Positions 12,101 through 32,347 of a stretch of DNA of 64,000 bases are shown here, piece by piece. Under the pieces are notes generated by a model that worked only from the letters and a program-made list of their open reading frames with translations, was not told the DNA's origin and made no database searches. Source of the stretch: Symbiodinium natans. Its lineage: Eukaryota; Sar; Dinophyceae; Suessiales; Symbiodiniaceae. Every line of letters begins with the position of its first letter. Position 1 is the stretch's first letter. Position numbers and translations under genes: made by a program. Location of the stretch: positions 79,501 through 143,500 of the forward strand of contig CAJNDS010002744.1 in the NCBI GenBank assembly GCA_905221605.1, read 5' to 3'.

Positions 12101-12880
12101 GCAGCATCAGCGGCAGCATCAGCAGCTGCAGCAGGACTGCAACGACATTGAGAGTTTAGCCTTTGAAGGATGCGTTAGGGATGCTCAGGGTCCACGGGCT
12201 TCGGGATGCTTAGGGGGTTCATGGGGTCAAGGGCCCGTCACTGAGCGCCCGCTTGTTGCCGCTTCGTCCGATCATACTGCAGCATGCCGAACCTTCAGCC
12301 ACGGGGCAAACCACCCGCCATCACCCGCCCTTACGACCCCCCTTAGGCCTAGCAGCCTAGCATAACAGCCCCACGGCAACTGCCGGGTCCAGAGCCAAGG
12401 CTTTGGTTTGTCTGTTTTTGAGCTGAGAGGGTTTCTTAAGAGCCTCACGGATCGAGTTGAAAGTTGTGCTGCTTCATCCTTGTCGCAACGTGGCGCCATA
12501 GCCGCAAAGCTGCAAGGGGGTGACAACGCCGCCCACGATGCACAGCGAGAGCCCGGCAGTTGCAACATCCTGGTTGTGACAGATTGCCCTCTGGGAGGTT
12601 GGGCGAGGAAGCTGCTATCCAATGAATCCTCTGCAAGCCAAGTAAACTGCTAGAAGGGCTGCTGTTTCTTGAGGGGCGCTTTGAGCTACAAAACAACAAA
12701 CACGCACCTAGCAAAAGCACTCAGAGTTCCCACATGCCCGTTGAAAGTTCACGAATCCTGGCTTGGGCTACTGAAAACACCAGACCTTGTTCTGAACCCT
12801 TATCTTTGTGTGCCGGATGCCTTGGCAGTGCCGAAGACGGTGAAGGTCACCGGACTGGCCACCTTCAACAATCTGGAATA
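9125..12880. other. mostly intron-like DNA with a few exon-like pieces
   Basis: Decayed CCCTAAACCC/CCCTGAACCC motifs are dense at 9470-9620 and 11040-11140. One minus-strand piece at about 11300-11205 (GKVGEALWGWFF, then DKPPKWVFQ, ending near CAG|GC) looks coding but is unidentified. A short CAGCAT/CAGCGG imperfect repeat lies at about 12060-12135. Nothing else is supportable. Confidence 0.4.
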
Positions 12881-12884
12881 GGCC

Positions 12885-13000
12885 ACGTTGAGGGTCACCT
12901 GGTCTGAAGGGGTGGATCATGGCCATCCTAGAAGCCCAAGAGAGGTGCTTCAGGTCTACAATATCAAGCCATAAGTCACGGTACCAGAACGAGCCCAAGC
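12885..13000 (-). CDS. exon-like, aromatic-rich, unidentified
   Basis: The minus strand reads SFWYRDLWLDIVDLKHLS, then WASRMAMIHPFRPG, ending at a GT donor (CCAG|GTGACC). The pattern is clearly protein-like (WYRDLWLDIVDL) but I recognise no family. The downstream continuation is in another frame, as expected for an intron. Confidence 0.35.
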
Positions 13001-13229
13001 CCTTGCGCTCTTATCCACGTTTATCCCCTCTTCGTGCTCCCAAGCAGCTGCGGTGAGCGCATTCAGAATCAGAGCGCTGCCTCTGAACGCAAGTCAGGAG
13101 GAGAAGGAAACCCAATTGTTTTCCATTGCCATGATTGGGCTGAACTGCTCGGACGTGCCCTGAAAACAACAAAACGGGGGACTGTGGGCGTGCACTTTCT
13201 CTGCCGTTTGTCGCTGTTGAAGAACTAAA

Positions 13230-13725
13230 AAACCCAGCAGCAACAACAACAACAACAACATTTCTAGACTCTCCAGTCCCACGGATAACCAAAAAAACTA
13301 AACAACAACAATATTTCAGGACTCTCCACCAAAACCGTACGGAAAATCCGTACGGAAAACAAAAAACAAAAAAAAACAGCTAAACCAACAAAAAACAAAT
13401 CAACCAAAAAACAAAAGAACCAAAAACAACACAAAAAAACAATACTTCAGGACTCTTCCACCAGATGGCCTAATTTCAAAGAGTCCCTGAAAATTATTGT
13501 ATTTTTTTGGGGGGGTTTTTGTGTTGGCTTGTTTTTTGCTTATTTTGTTTTTTTTTGTCTTTTTTTGTTTTTTTGCTTGTTTTTTGGTTGTTTTTTGGTT
13601 GTTTTTTGGTTTTTTTGGTTTTCTGAGTTTTCCGTACAGATTTGGTGGAGAGTCCTGGAATATTGTTTTTGTTTGTTTTCCGTGAGAATATTGTGGAGAA
13701 TCCTGAAATACATTTGTTTGGCTCG
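13230..13725. repeat. fold-back (inverted) repeat, A-rich and T-rich arms
   Basis: A segment of about 45 bp at 13304-13356, with core CAGGACTCTCCACCA followed by CCGTACGGAAAA, recurs inverted at about 13628-13672. A further direct copy of the core lies at about 13440-13468 and a further inverted copy at about 13685-13715. The left arm is followed by an A-rich stretch and the right arm preceded by a T-rich one (13500-13640), so the whole block can fold on itself. It could be a MITE-like or foldback element. No terminal target duplication was identified. Confidence 0.65.
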
Positions 13726-13729
13726 TATG

Positions 13730-14380
13730 TTCTTGTTGCGAATTTTGGCTTTTCGTGTAGCTTTTTGTGTGTTGTTGTGCGTTTGTGGTTTTTTGTGCTT
13801 TTCTGTACTGCCTTTCCTTCCTGAGCCCCCCCCTTCCCTCTAAGAAAATTGTGCTTTTCTATGCTTTTCTGTGCAAATTGTACTTGTCTGGGCATCGTAT
13901 ATAAAGAGTACTGTATTTAGTGGGCACATGAATAGGTTAGTTTCATATTCAGAGCGTTTGAGCATTGGTTCTGCCCCCAAACCCCGCATTCCCATGCTCA
14001 GTACTAGAGCCTTTACTGGGTAGATGATACGATTCTTAGAAATTCGTGCTTTTCAAGGCTTTTCTGTGTAAATTGTACTTGTCTAAGCAAATAGTATATA
14101 AATGGTATTTCATTAGTACATAAGTGAGTTAGTTTTCTGTAGTCAAGTACCATTTACTGAGCATTATGTCATATTCTGTGTACATTCAATAAATCTTGTA
14201 CTCACCCAATAAATGAATATTCGCTGACTGCTAGATTGGTAGAATCAGCATGTAATGAGTATTGCATGGTTGAGCAATATTTTTGCCTAGTAATGAAAAG
14301 GCAATTTCATAATTAAGATGAGAGAGATCACCACCTGAAGATTGAACGATAGTTATCAAGTACGAGAGAGGAAAACTAGA
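13730..14380. other. AT-rich spacer
   Basis: GC is lower than in neighbouring DNA. Two loosely similar phrases, containing TGCTTTTCTGTGCAAATTG and TTTTCTGTGTAAATTG, occur at about 13865 and 14055. I see no gene. Confidence 0.5.
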
Positions 14381-14385
14381 AAAAA

Positions 14386-14733
14386 GTGCACGCCCACAGT
14401 TCCCCGGACTCCAAAAAAACCTTTGAAAGACCCTCCACGCAGTTCAAAGTTCTAAGTCACCGCCTCGCCTCGCATGGGATCGAGAACGTGCACTGCCGCA
14501 CGCAGCTCTCCCAGTGCGAAGGGTGCAGCGACAAGGAAGGCCACTGGTGCGAAGAGAGACAGAGCCTGAGCGACAATCCGAAGAGAAACTGCAGCTTAGG
14601 TGAACCCGGCACCCCTTGGTGCAACGTGGGAGCCGAGAGCGGATCCAGCTTCAAACCAGTTTCAGACATCATGGACTTGAAGAGGACCAATCGGAACCTG
14701 AACAGATTTTGGCTAGATGTTCGCCAGACTTAG
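14386..14733 (+). CDS. possible Cys-rich exon, unidentified
   Basis: A 115-residue plus-strand frame contains HCRTQLSQCEGCSDKEG, then HWCEERQ and PWCN. The clustered Cys/His could bind metal, but no domain is recognised and the strand runs against nearly all other genes here. The minus strand of the same stretch shows no better reading. It may be chance. Confidence 0.2.
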   Translation: MHAHSSPDSKKTFERPSTQFKVLSHRLASHGIENVHCRTQLSQCEGCSDKEGHWCEERQSLSDNPKRNCSLGEPGTPWCNVGAESGSSFKPVSDIMDLKRTNRNLNRFWLDVRQT

Positions 14734-14739
14734 TCGGAT

Positions 14740-16740
14740 GTTCCCAGTTGTTCGGCTACAGCCTTCATATCGGGCTCCGCTTACACAGCAGGCTCCCGCA
14801 ACCCTGATCTGTGACACGCAGCTGTTCCACCAAGATGGCCACCACCAGCAGCAGAAGGCCTTCCACACTCAAATATTGTTGGGGGGGGAGGTGTCGACGG
14901 GGGACCTGATCTGCGTGATGAACTTTTGTTGGCTGCCCTGAACTGTAAGGAACATACCATGGCAAACCCAACAAAGGCCCATGAATTTGATCAACCCCAT
15001 ACGTACTGAGGGATTAGCTGTGTCCAACAAAGAGATGGCATCCACATGTTGCACAGACTACTGCACCTACACATTCAAATCTGCTAGCCCATGATTAGCT
15101 GCTAACTGCAGCCTCGTGCAGAAGTCCAACCCTAAACCATCCTAAGCCATCCTAACCCCAAGCCCTAAAGCTCCGGACTCTAGCCCTCAACAACATGCTG
15201 GCAAGTTGTGGCTCTGCTTACTGAGGCGCCCGCCGACGTGGCTGAGGTAGAGCTCGCCATGGATGGTGGCTGCCGCCTCGCTGGTCAAGGCGGTCTCTTC
15301 CACAACGGATTCGCAGCTTACCGAATGGGGCTCACACGCCCGCAGATATGATCAGCACCGGCCACATCAGCTGGAGAGCTGTGGGCCACTGGGTCCTGAG
15401 GTCTCAGATGTGCTGCGGTGCAGAGTGGGGTTGCGCACGCACGACTCCAACTACCTAAATGTCCCCACTATGTGGGCGAAGGCTTGCTTGTGTAGGGCGC
15501 TCCAGCATAGAATTGAGGGCCACCACTGGCCAGGTTCTTTGAAGGCAGCGACTAGCCGGGAGCTCAGCTTTTGACGAGCCACGTGCCCACGGCGAGGCCG
15601 AGAGCGAGGGCGAACAGCGAGTTTCCACCTGTGGGGACACATTCTGACAATTTCAAGGTGGTCATGAGCTGAAATTCCCACGCGGACTCTTGTAACTAAT
15701 ACGTTAAAACTTGCGCTGAAATAGGTTGAAACAGAACGAGCAGACCAAGATCTGGGCTTCCCGAACACCACGTTCATCTACGAGCCCTAAACGGGTGGGG
15801 GCCTCTCTTTGCAGCTCCGGCCACTCTACCCAAGCTGCACTTGGCAACAAGCACACAAGGCACGTCCAACAAGCACACTGAAAGTGTGGCAAAGCCTGCT
15901 GAGACTGCAAGCCTTGACTGCCAATCAAGGCAAAAAAGCTTCATGGGTGTCCTACAGCAAGCCTGTACGTTCCCTAAGCTCGCCTACGCTGCGGGTTCAA
16001 GGTTTCGGTTTGTGGGTCGGCTGTTTCTCGGGGTCTTTTTCCTCGACCCGCGGTCTCTTTCCGCAACTGCCACCCGAGTCCGGACTGGAAACTTGGAGGT
16101 GCACCGCTTGAACTGCCCACGTGAGGGACGGGTCCACTGCCAAAGCGACATGCGCAAGCGTGCAAACGAAAAACACGATAGGTATCTGGCAGTGGGCTGT
16201 TTTGGTTAGGCGTTTAGAGCTTGAGGAACAAACCATGAAACTACAAAAACAAAAGAAGTATCCACCAAAAGTTTGATATAGTGTGACACCAATACGATAC
16301 AAACAATCAGATGTGGGAGCCATCCTGCCGTTTTCAGACTGCGGCTTCTGCCGCGGGTCTCTCCACAGAATTCTCGGCGGGCACTCCTGGACACTCAGCG
16401 CGGGACTCTTGCGAACTTCTGTTGGGGTGGGCAAATTCAGGGACACTCCAGGGATCCTCGGCGGGACTCTTGCACTCCACGGCTACCCGGAACTCTCGGC
16501 TTCTCTGAAAGTGGCACTCCATGCTCTGCGGGACTCTGTGAGGGCTTCTTTGGGAGAGAGCATGGTTGACAGAAATTCTAACAAACCCACACCGAGGGTG
16601 AGGAATAAGCTGCCAAAAAAAGAAAAGAATACCACCACCAACAACCAAGACCAACCACCACCAACCACCACCAACCACCACCAACAACCACCACCACCAC
16701 CACCACCACCACCACCACCACCACCATCGCGCAGTCCGGT
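14740..16740. other. probable introns and 3' part of the translocator gene
   Basis: Two minus-strand pieces could be late exons of the transporter upstream: about 15300-15230 (ALTSEAAATIHGELYLSHVG, comparable to the conserved small-residue helix near the end of such carriers) and about 14880-14790 (VEGLLLLVVAILVEQL). Neither is certain. A (CCA)n run lies at 16634-16732, and loosely repeated GCGGGACTCTTGC phrases lie at 16375-16550. Confidence 0.3.
16634..16732. repeat. (ACC)n microsatellite
   Basis: CCA/ACC trinucleotides with CAA interruptions become a pure (CCA) run at the right end. The run lies just downstream (minus-strand sense) of the exon at 16826-16746. Trp, Gly or Val runs translated from it are artefacts. 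Confidence 0.9.
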
Positions 16741-16745
16741 CCCAC

Positions 16746-18208
16746 CCTTGAGCATGTTGATGAAGGCCACCGACAGAAGCATGGCGGCCGAGTTGGACAG
16801 CACCACCGACACGGCCAGCAGGCCACCTCACCGAGTAGAAGAAAATGAAGCAACATGGAGCAACCCCTCGGCCCCCACCGCTTCAGGGGCGCCTACAAGG
16901 AGCACGGCGCGAAACGTCTCCCAATCACTGCGAAGTCCTCTGAGGGGAACTGTTGTTTTGTTGCTTTGAGGTTTTGAGGATAGTTTTTGCATGTTTTTGC
17001 CGTCTTTAAGTCTTATTGGTCTTAGGACAACATGGAAACACTATGGAAACCCTGGGTTTGGGAACATTGCTGAGAGAATCCCCAAGTTCAGGTTTGCGGT
17101 ACTGCGGACTCGAGGTCGTGAATCATATGAACCAGCTTAGATTTGTGCAAGTTCAGGTTTGTGGCTTTGGCAGATGGTTCAGGGCGTCAGGGTTTTCATG
17201 TCTTGCGTTCACACGCTGCAACTCTGCTCCTATCAACTCCAGGGCTTAAACTCGACCAACAACACCTAGAGTGTTCGGAGTTCGATCAGTGCTTCTACAA
17301 CCTGCGCCCTTCTTGGTACCCTCAACTCTGCTACGGCTCGCACACCTCAAGCCAGATTACGATGCAGAAAAGGCCTTCGCGCAGACCCGGGAAAAGGCTC
17401 GGCTTGAAGAGGCGCAGGCTGTGAAGTACGAGGCTCGTGGTGAACATGTGGCAACCTGTCAGCAAGAGGCCCTGCACCGCGACTCTCCAGCTATTTCGGA
17501 AGCTCCATGCAAAAAACCTCCCAACACGCAGTCTACACGTCCCAGAACTTTGGACGAACTTTGGACCAGCAACAGGAAAGTGTGAGCGGATAGGGGAAGT
17601 CGGCCCCCGACCTGGACATGCCACAGAAGGAAAAACTGGCGTTGAACTTCATCAAAGCTGGTCTCCATCTGCCAACTCTGCTGCGTGCGGCCCAGATGCG
17701 GAATGAAGATCCACTTGTTGAAGATGGAGAGGATCAAGGACAGCACCATCCACGGCAGTGCTTGGGGCGCTGCAGACAAAAGGCTCCTGTCTTCCCCAGG
17801 ACTCTCCTTGGAAGTCTCCCTGAAAACGGTCACCCAGTAGGCACCGACGATCCCAGCAATGGATGTCAAGCCCAGCTTCCGCAGGCGGACGGCAAAGACC
17901 ACCTCTCCAACCTCTCCGCGGGCGGATCCTTTCTCAGGCACGGTGCTTGTATTGGCCACAGTGCCCAATGTGCCCACAAAGGCCACAGCGCCTTCAGGCA
18001 AGGCCGGTGTGCCGGGTTCCACGTTGTGTGCGCCACTCTGGCGCCTGATTAGCCTCGAAACATTGTCCGACCACAGCGACCGCACCGGTGCTGCAGTCTT
18101 AAAAGTCGCATCGTGGCTCAGGACAACGCTGATCCTCTCACTGCGGTTATGCAAGGCCGGTGCGAGGCGAACGTAAAGCAAGAGGATCCAGAGGGCAGAT
18201 GGAATCAT
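16746..18208 (-). CDS. triose-phosphate/sugar-phosphate translocator-like membrane protein
   Basis: This is probably a drug/metabolite-superfamily (TPT-like) carrier exchanging phosphorylated metabolites for phosphate. The first exon starts at ATG 18208 with a signal-peptide-like MIPSALWILLLYVRLAPAL. A long Ala/Ser/Arg-containing stretch follows, then a first membrane helix (PWMVLSLILSIFNKWIF, with the family's NKW/NKK-type end) at about 17690. A second exon at about 17476-17360 reads LLLTGCHMFTTSLVL, matching helix 2. A third at 16826-16746 reads AVSVVLSNSAAMLLS, then VAFINMLKG, matching the family's SVxFxxMLK helix, and ends at a GT donor. An N-terminal signal peptide plus leader would fit a plastid-targeted carrier in a secondary-plastid alga, but this is inference. 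The C-terminal exons (below 16.7 kb) are not securely placed, and substrate cannot be told from sequence. Confidence 0.7.
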
Positions 18209-18546
18209 GGGCCCCACAGGGACATATGGAAAGCCTGCTTTATGGGCCAAGGCCCTTGAGCCAGAGTGCGAGCAATGTCTGCTAGGATCCACCTTTGCCT
18301 GTGCGCACGCGACTGCAACGAACCGGCTTCTTTGCCACGGAAATCACAACACTCCACACGTCAGCGGTGAACTGTGGCTGCCTGTTTGGGCAGCACCCGT
18401 CCGGAGTCTCTTCATTAACACGGGGATTCAACTGTCCCCAAGCATCGGAATGCTCCACAAGTTTTCGGGGTGCTGAGATTCGTGCTGAGATTCGTGTGCT
18501 GAGATCAGCTGAGGCCTTGTGCAGTTTTGGGGAGTGCTGTGGGCTC

Positions 18547-27962
<9,416 letters not shown>

Positions 27963-27964
27963 CT

Positions 27965-28615
27965 GGCAGAGTAAAGTTGGTTTCGGGGTTTACACCGAAC
28001 TGAGCCCTAAATCCTAAACACCCTGAAAAACCCTCAACCGAATTGAACCTTCGACTCCGAAATTGAACCGGGGGCTGCCCTCTCCGTGCCAGGGTTGCGC
28101 CATGTCAAACCAGCCGCCGGAGAGTTGCCTGGGCCAAGTCCATGAGATGGCCACAGTAAGGCCTTAGGCTTAGAAGCTTTTGGGATTGAGTTTTTCAGGG
28201 GCGGTGCATGCACAAACTGAGCCTTATTGACCAAGACACCGCTTGCCCGCCACCCTGCCCTCTCGAACCACACACACAGACAACACAAAAAGCAAACAAA
28301 CAAAGGCAAAACGCAGACCCACCAACGTTTCCCACACGAGCACCCTCAGTTTGGGCGGGCCTGAACGGCCGAGGCCGCCGGCGGACGGAGCACGCAGAGG
28401 CGGTCTCTTGGGCCCAGGCAGCCGGGCCACTTCTTAAGGAAGCCCCTTAAGAACCCAACCCTCGAAAATCTTTGGAGATCCACAATGGGGTTTAATTGTC
28501 AGGGCGAGAGATGCAAAAACCAACGGCGTTGCAGGGTTGTTGAGCGTTCCGGGTGAACATTAAGGTTTGAGGTCAGGATCTTACAGGGATGTTTTGGGGC
28601 TTTGGTTTTTGGGGT
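27965..28615. other. no gene recognised; expected place of the SLU7 5' end
   Basis: The first SLU7 exon or exons should lie here or further right, because the first placed exon starts after a GCCAG acceptor at 27962 with one leading base. No convincing initiator exon was found. Decayed CCCTAAACACCC-type motifs occur at 28005-28040. Confidence 0.4.
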
Positions 28616-28621
28616 CAACCT

Positions 28622-28713
28622 GGTGGGGCTCTGGCCCTGACTTCACATAGCACAAGCTGCGCCACCGGAACCACTTCTTGCACCCTTGCGGGTCGGAGGT
28701 CACGAACGTAGCC
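28622..28713 (-). CDS. exon-like, Trp/Lys-rich, unidentified
   Basis: After a CTAG acceptor the minus strand reads ATFVTSDPQGCKKWFRW, then RSLCYVKSGPEPHQ, and ends at CAG|GTTGAC. The length is about 31 codons and both borders fit the local splice style. The family is not recognised. It lies upstream of SLU7 on the same strand and could be the end of the neighbouring gene. Confidence 0.4.
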
Positions 28714-28719
28714 TAGTTC

Positions 28720-29740
28720 TCCTTGGTGGAGAGCTGGCATGCCGCTAGCATGGGCAGAACTCCTCTGATGCCAAAGACCAAACATGGTAGAGCCATGCTG
28801 AAGCCCCCACACATTGCATCCGGCCCAGTGCCAAGAGATCTTACACTTTGTGGGAGATGCCCGCGAATCTGTGAGAGGATCGCACATATAAAGACGCATC
28901 AAGGTTGTGGGACTGGGGATACGTTCATCACCACCCGCAATGGTGCAGACTGCCAGACATCTCCTGTCGCAATAGAGAGCTTCTAGTACGATGCTGGAAG
29001 CACAAATCTAGTCAGGTTGATATGCCTTTCTTTAAGGACATGGCATTCGCACAATAACTGTTTTGGTCAAAAAGCTATAAATGTTGTGATAGATACAGGG
29101 CATAAGGTGAAAAGGTGAAGCTCTCTGAGCGGTAGTTTGGAATCTATGCGGGCTTGTTGCTGCCCAACTTTCGCCGGGCGCTCACTTGGACCTGAGGAGG
29201 GTGATTCCCGGAACAACCTTCATATGGCTTCATATGGCTTTATATGAACCTCTCGGGCAAAATGTGAGCACAGCTGGAGAGCTTCCTGTAAACTATTCCC
29301 ACAAACAGACCGCCTGGTTCATGGAATTTGTCCCTGTTTCATCTCAGCTGGCAGGTCCTGGGCAAGCATAACAGCATAATTGCAGCAACAATCTCTTCCA
29401 CACATGTGGACTGCAACGCCCGAATATGCACCTAAACCAACGCCGTAAGGGGCTGGAAACATGTCGACCATCGTCCCTCTCCAAAACACGAGAGCATAAT
29501 CCGACCAAGCCTGCCGAACCATGAGCTGCCTCTGCTCTCTCCTGGGGTCCAGAGTTTGACTGGAAACATGTTCACGAAGGCACACGCAAGAAGACAAGAA
29601 GAAGCAGGACTGTTCACAAGTATGCGTGTGCTTTTCAACGCGAAAGCCGCAGTATGGCAGCCGTCAGCACCGACATGCTTCAGAGCAGTAAGGGAAAGCA
29701 AAAAACAAGCAGTTAAAATATATAATAACGCTCTCAATGC
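28720..29740. other. no gene seen
   Basis: Mixed unique sequence. A short CATATGGCTT direct repeat occurs at 29220-29245. The right end, past about 29660, leads into the 3' end of the LINE on the opposite strand. Confidence 0.4.
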
Positions 29741-29749
29741 GAATTGATT

Positions 29750-31741
29750 TTACTGAGGTACTACCGTGCGCCGAAAGAATTTCTTGCACATTCGGTATGC
29801 GAAAATGACTGTTGTGGAGGTCCATATTAGAGGGGGGAGATCCGATTGTATATATTGTAATCGTTGAGACGCCTCTGTGAGGCACGAGGCCGCCCAATGG
29901 ACTCGCGGTCGACCTGATCGATTGCGTCCATAGCCACGCCGGTAAGCATGTGTGCTGGGGAAGACCACTTGGCTTTCTAGTGTATCGGAGTGACGTAAAA
30001 GGTGTCCCATGAGTTTCAATCGATTCTGAGAACACAAACGGGAGGAGGCAAAACACGACCAGCTTTGTACGCTAACTCATGTAGATATTCATTGGAGCAG
30101 AGTGTGTTAGAGGGGTCAATGACTCTGTGATAGTAAGTGGACTTAATCTTGAAAATTCGGCGTAAATTTGTAAAATGAATCGAATCAAGGTGCACCAATT
30201 GAGCTTGCGTCAAAGTGGCGCTTTCCATAGCATAGAGGAGAATAGATTGTATTACAGCTTGAGAGACCCCCAGTTTCCAAGAAGGAGCCACTGCCTGCGA
30301 GATCGGATAACGTAAGTGTTTTTTATTAGCGGAAGTGTCATCCACAAAGGCGCCACCTCCTGACCCAGGGGCACCGGTTGATCGCCTGTGCAGAACTGGC
30401 AGGGCAAGGTGTACTCGTGGAGGGTTGGTAGTAAATGCGGCGAGTCGTATTCAGGGACATATGCTCACACTTATCCTCATTGAGGGTGAGGCCTCTAATT
30501 CTGCCTTCTTCCTGGACTAGATGGAGGAGCCTAGTAAGTTGATCAGCTGAGTTCGACAAAAGAACCGTGTCATCCGCATACTCTAAGGTAAAAAAACACC
30601 TGGTATTTCCCCATATTGTGAAGCATAGCGTTCTTCGACTGTATGAAACAGATGGGTCAGCACAGAAGAGAAAGAGGTAAGGGGATAAGGGGCAGCCCTG
30701 CCGCAGTCCCTCAGTTTGCGTGAACTGTTCTGATTTACGACCAGAATCTCGCACAACGAAAGGCAGAGCGAATGGCGGTAAAGGTAACTGAGTCGAAAGC
30801 CTTAGACCAATCCAGAAACAGGGTATGGAGAGAGGAGGTTTGTCGCTCATAGATTGCTACTAAACGACGCAACACATGAATGGGCTGACTGTCAGGCAGA
30901 ACGATGCTTGCGAAAGCCAAACTGTCTATCCCTAACCCGATCATCCAAGTAATATTCAAGGCGAGTTTGTAACATAGAGGCAAAGATTTTATCAGAGATG
31001 TTTGTGAGCGAGATGGGGCGATAGTTGGAAAGGGAGCATGCATCCTTGGCATGATTTTTGACGAGCATAACAACCTCGAACATCATCCACGAGTGAGGCA
31101 CCACTGCTTGTTCCAGGCATTGGTTATAATGTTCCAACATGAAGCTCTTAAGTATGTAAGGAGCATGTTTGTAAATCTTACTAACCAGGCCATTGGGGCC
31201 CGAGGCTTTGCCGGGTTTTAACTTGCGGAGAGCTGAATTGAGGTTCTGCATGGTGAAGGGAGCTTCTACGGGGTCGCAAACAGGGTTCGGGAAATTAACC
31301 GGGACAGGAAGGTCTACCTCAGAATACCAAAGTTTATTAGCAAGATAGTCCGCAAATGTTGCAGGTCGCCGTGTCTTCGAGACCAATTTGTCCTTCAAGT
31401 TAAAACGACCCGCCGCCCTAGGTTGGAAAGGAGAACGTATCGTGCGAGCATGTTTCCACTGGTGTACGTTAGAGCCATGAAAGTCTTCACACAGACAGGA
31501 GGGGACAAATTGTTGTTTATCTTTTCTTGCGCGTCTTGATTTGCTTTCGGGCTAATTTCAAGGAGGAAACATCATCAAACCGCGTTTTTTGAAACTTATC
31601 AATAAGCTCAAGGGTCGAACAGGATATCCACGGTTTTTTAGCTGAAAGAGGAAGGTCTGGTATCAACGGGAGAGAATCCGTTAAGATTTCAGTGAGCTTG
31701 GAATCCTGCTCTGCTATGATTCTATGGTTTTGGAGGTCCAT
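29750..31741 (-). pseudogene. LINE reverse transcriptase, frameshifted
   Basis: The linker at 31741-31517 (KPWISCSTLELIDKFQK) is followed at 31398-30892 by the RT fingers: LKPGKASGPNGL, then YRPISLTNISDKIFAS and QFGFRKHRSA. A palm piece at about 31000-30735 has LFLDWSKAFDSV, with the first catalytic Asp. The next frame (30850-30338) has GLRQGCPLSPYLF and the catalytic EYADDTVLL, then LTLNEDKCEHM. The thumb (30345-30016) has QSILLYAMESATLT and FTNLRRIFKIKSTYY. The tail (30037-29750) has RLKLMGHLLRHSDT. Each piece is in a different frame from the one before it. Catalytic residues survive although the gene cannot be translated. Confidence 0.9.
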
Positions 31742-32340
31742 TGTTCTACGTTAAAACCGACCTCCGGTGGGGAGAGAGAGGCTGCCGGTAAGGAAGAGAA
31801 CCTCCCAACAGAGCATCGGGAGTATACTCCTTGTTTGGCGAGACGATCCGCTATTCCATTTCCAGGTATGCCCTCGTGGGCAGGAACACTAAGGAGCTTC
31901 ACATGTAAGATGCAGCGTAGGGCTGCATAATACTGTTGCGCCAAAGATACAAGCAGAAGGTGAGAAGCGGGAAGGGAGCTACCTAATATGAGGTTCCTCG
32001 CATAGGAAGAGTCAGTATAGATAGCTATCGAGGAGCCAACGGCAATCTCAGAGTAATACAGAAGATAATCAAATTGTTCAATAAGAGCTTTAAGTTCGCC
32101 TGTGTTATTGGAGCCAGGCAAGGGGCCTTCGGCGGGCAAAGGCGAGGCCTTCACTGGTCCATACTCATTTTTCAGGTGGAAGAGGAGGGTGGTGCTGGGC
32201 TGGGTCAGCTGAGGCCGACGTGATTGCGAATCCCCATCCAGCCGGGTTGTCTGCAGACACAACTCTATTGCTAGGACAGGAGCCATCTGTGTATGCAACG
32301 TAACACTGATCTGTTTATGGGGGAGTATCGCAGCATTAGA
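31714..32340 (-). pseudogene. LINE RNase H domain, located between EN and RT
   Basis: Motifs in order are NNTGELKALIE (catalytic Glu), IYTDSSYARNLI (catalytic Asp) and VPAHEGIPGNGIADRLAK (His and final Asp), so the RNase H fold is complete. The frame can be followed upstream (DETSNAAILPH) to within a base or two of the endonuclease stop. The two domains therefore overlap in different frames, pointing to one ancestral ORF2 with a later frameshift. In known I-type LINEs RNase H follows the RT; here it precedes the RT linker. Confidence 0.85.
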
Positions 32341-32347
32341 GGTCTCG

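Noticed and set aside
17459-18292. Start of the translocator at 18292
   Set aside because: The codon there is not the best start. The ATG at 18208 is followed at once by a signal-peptide-like segment, while the residues before it show no conserved feature.
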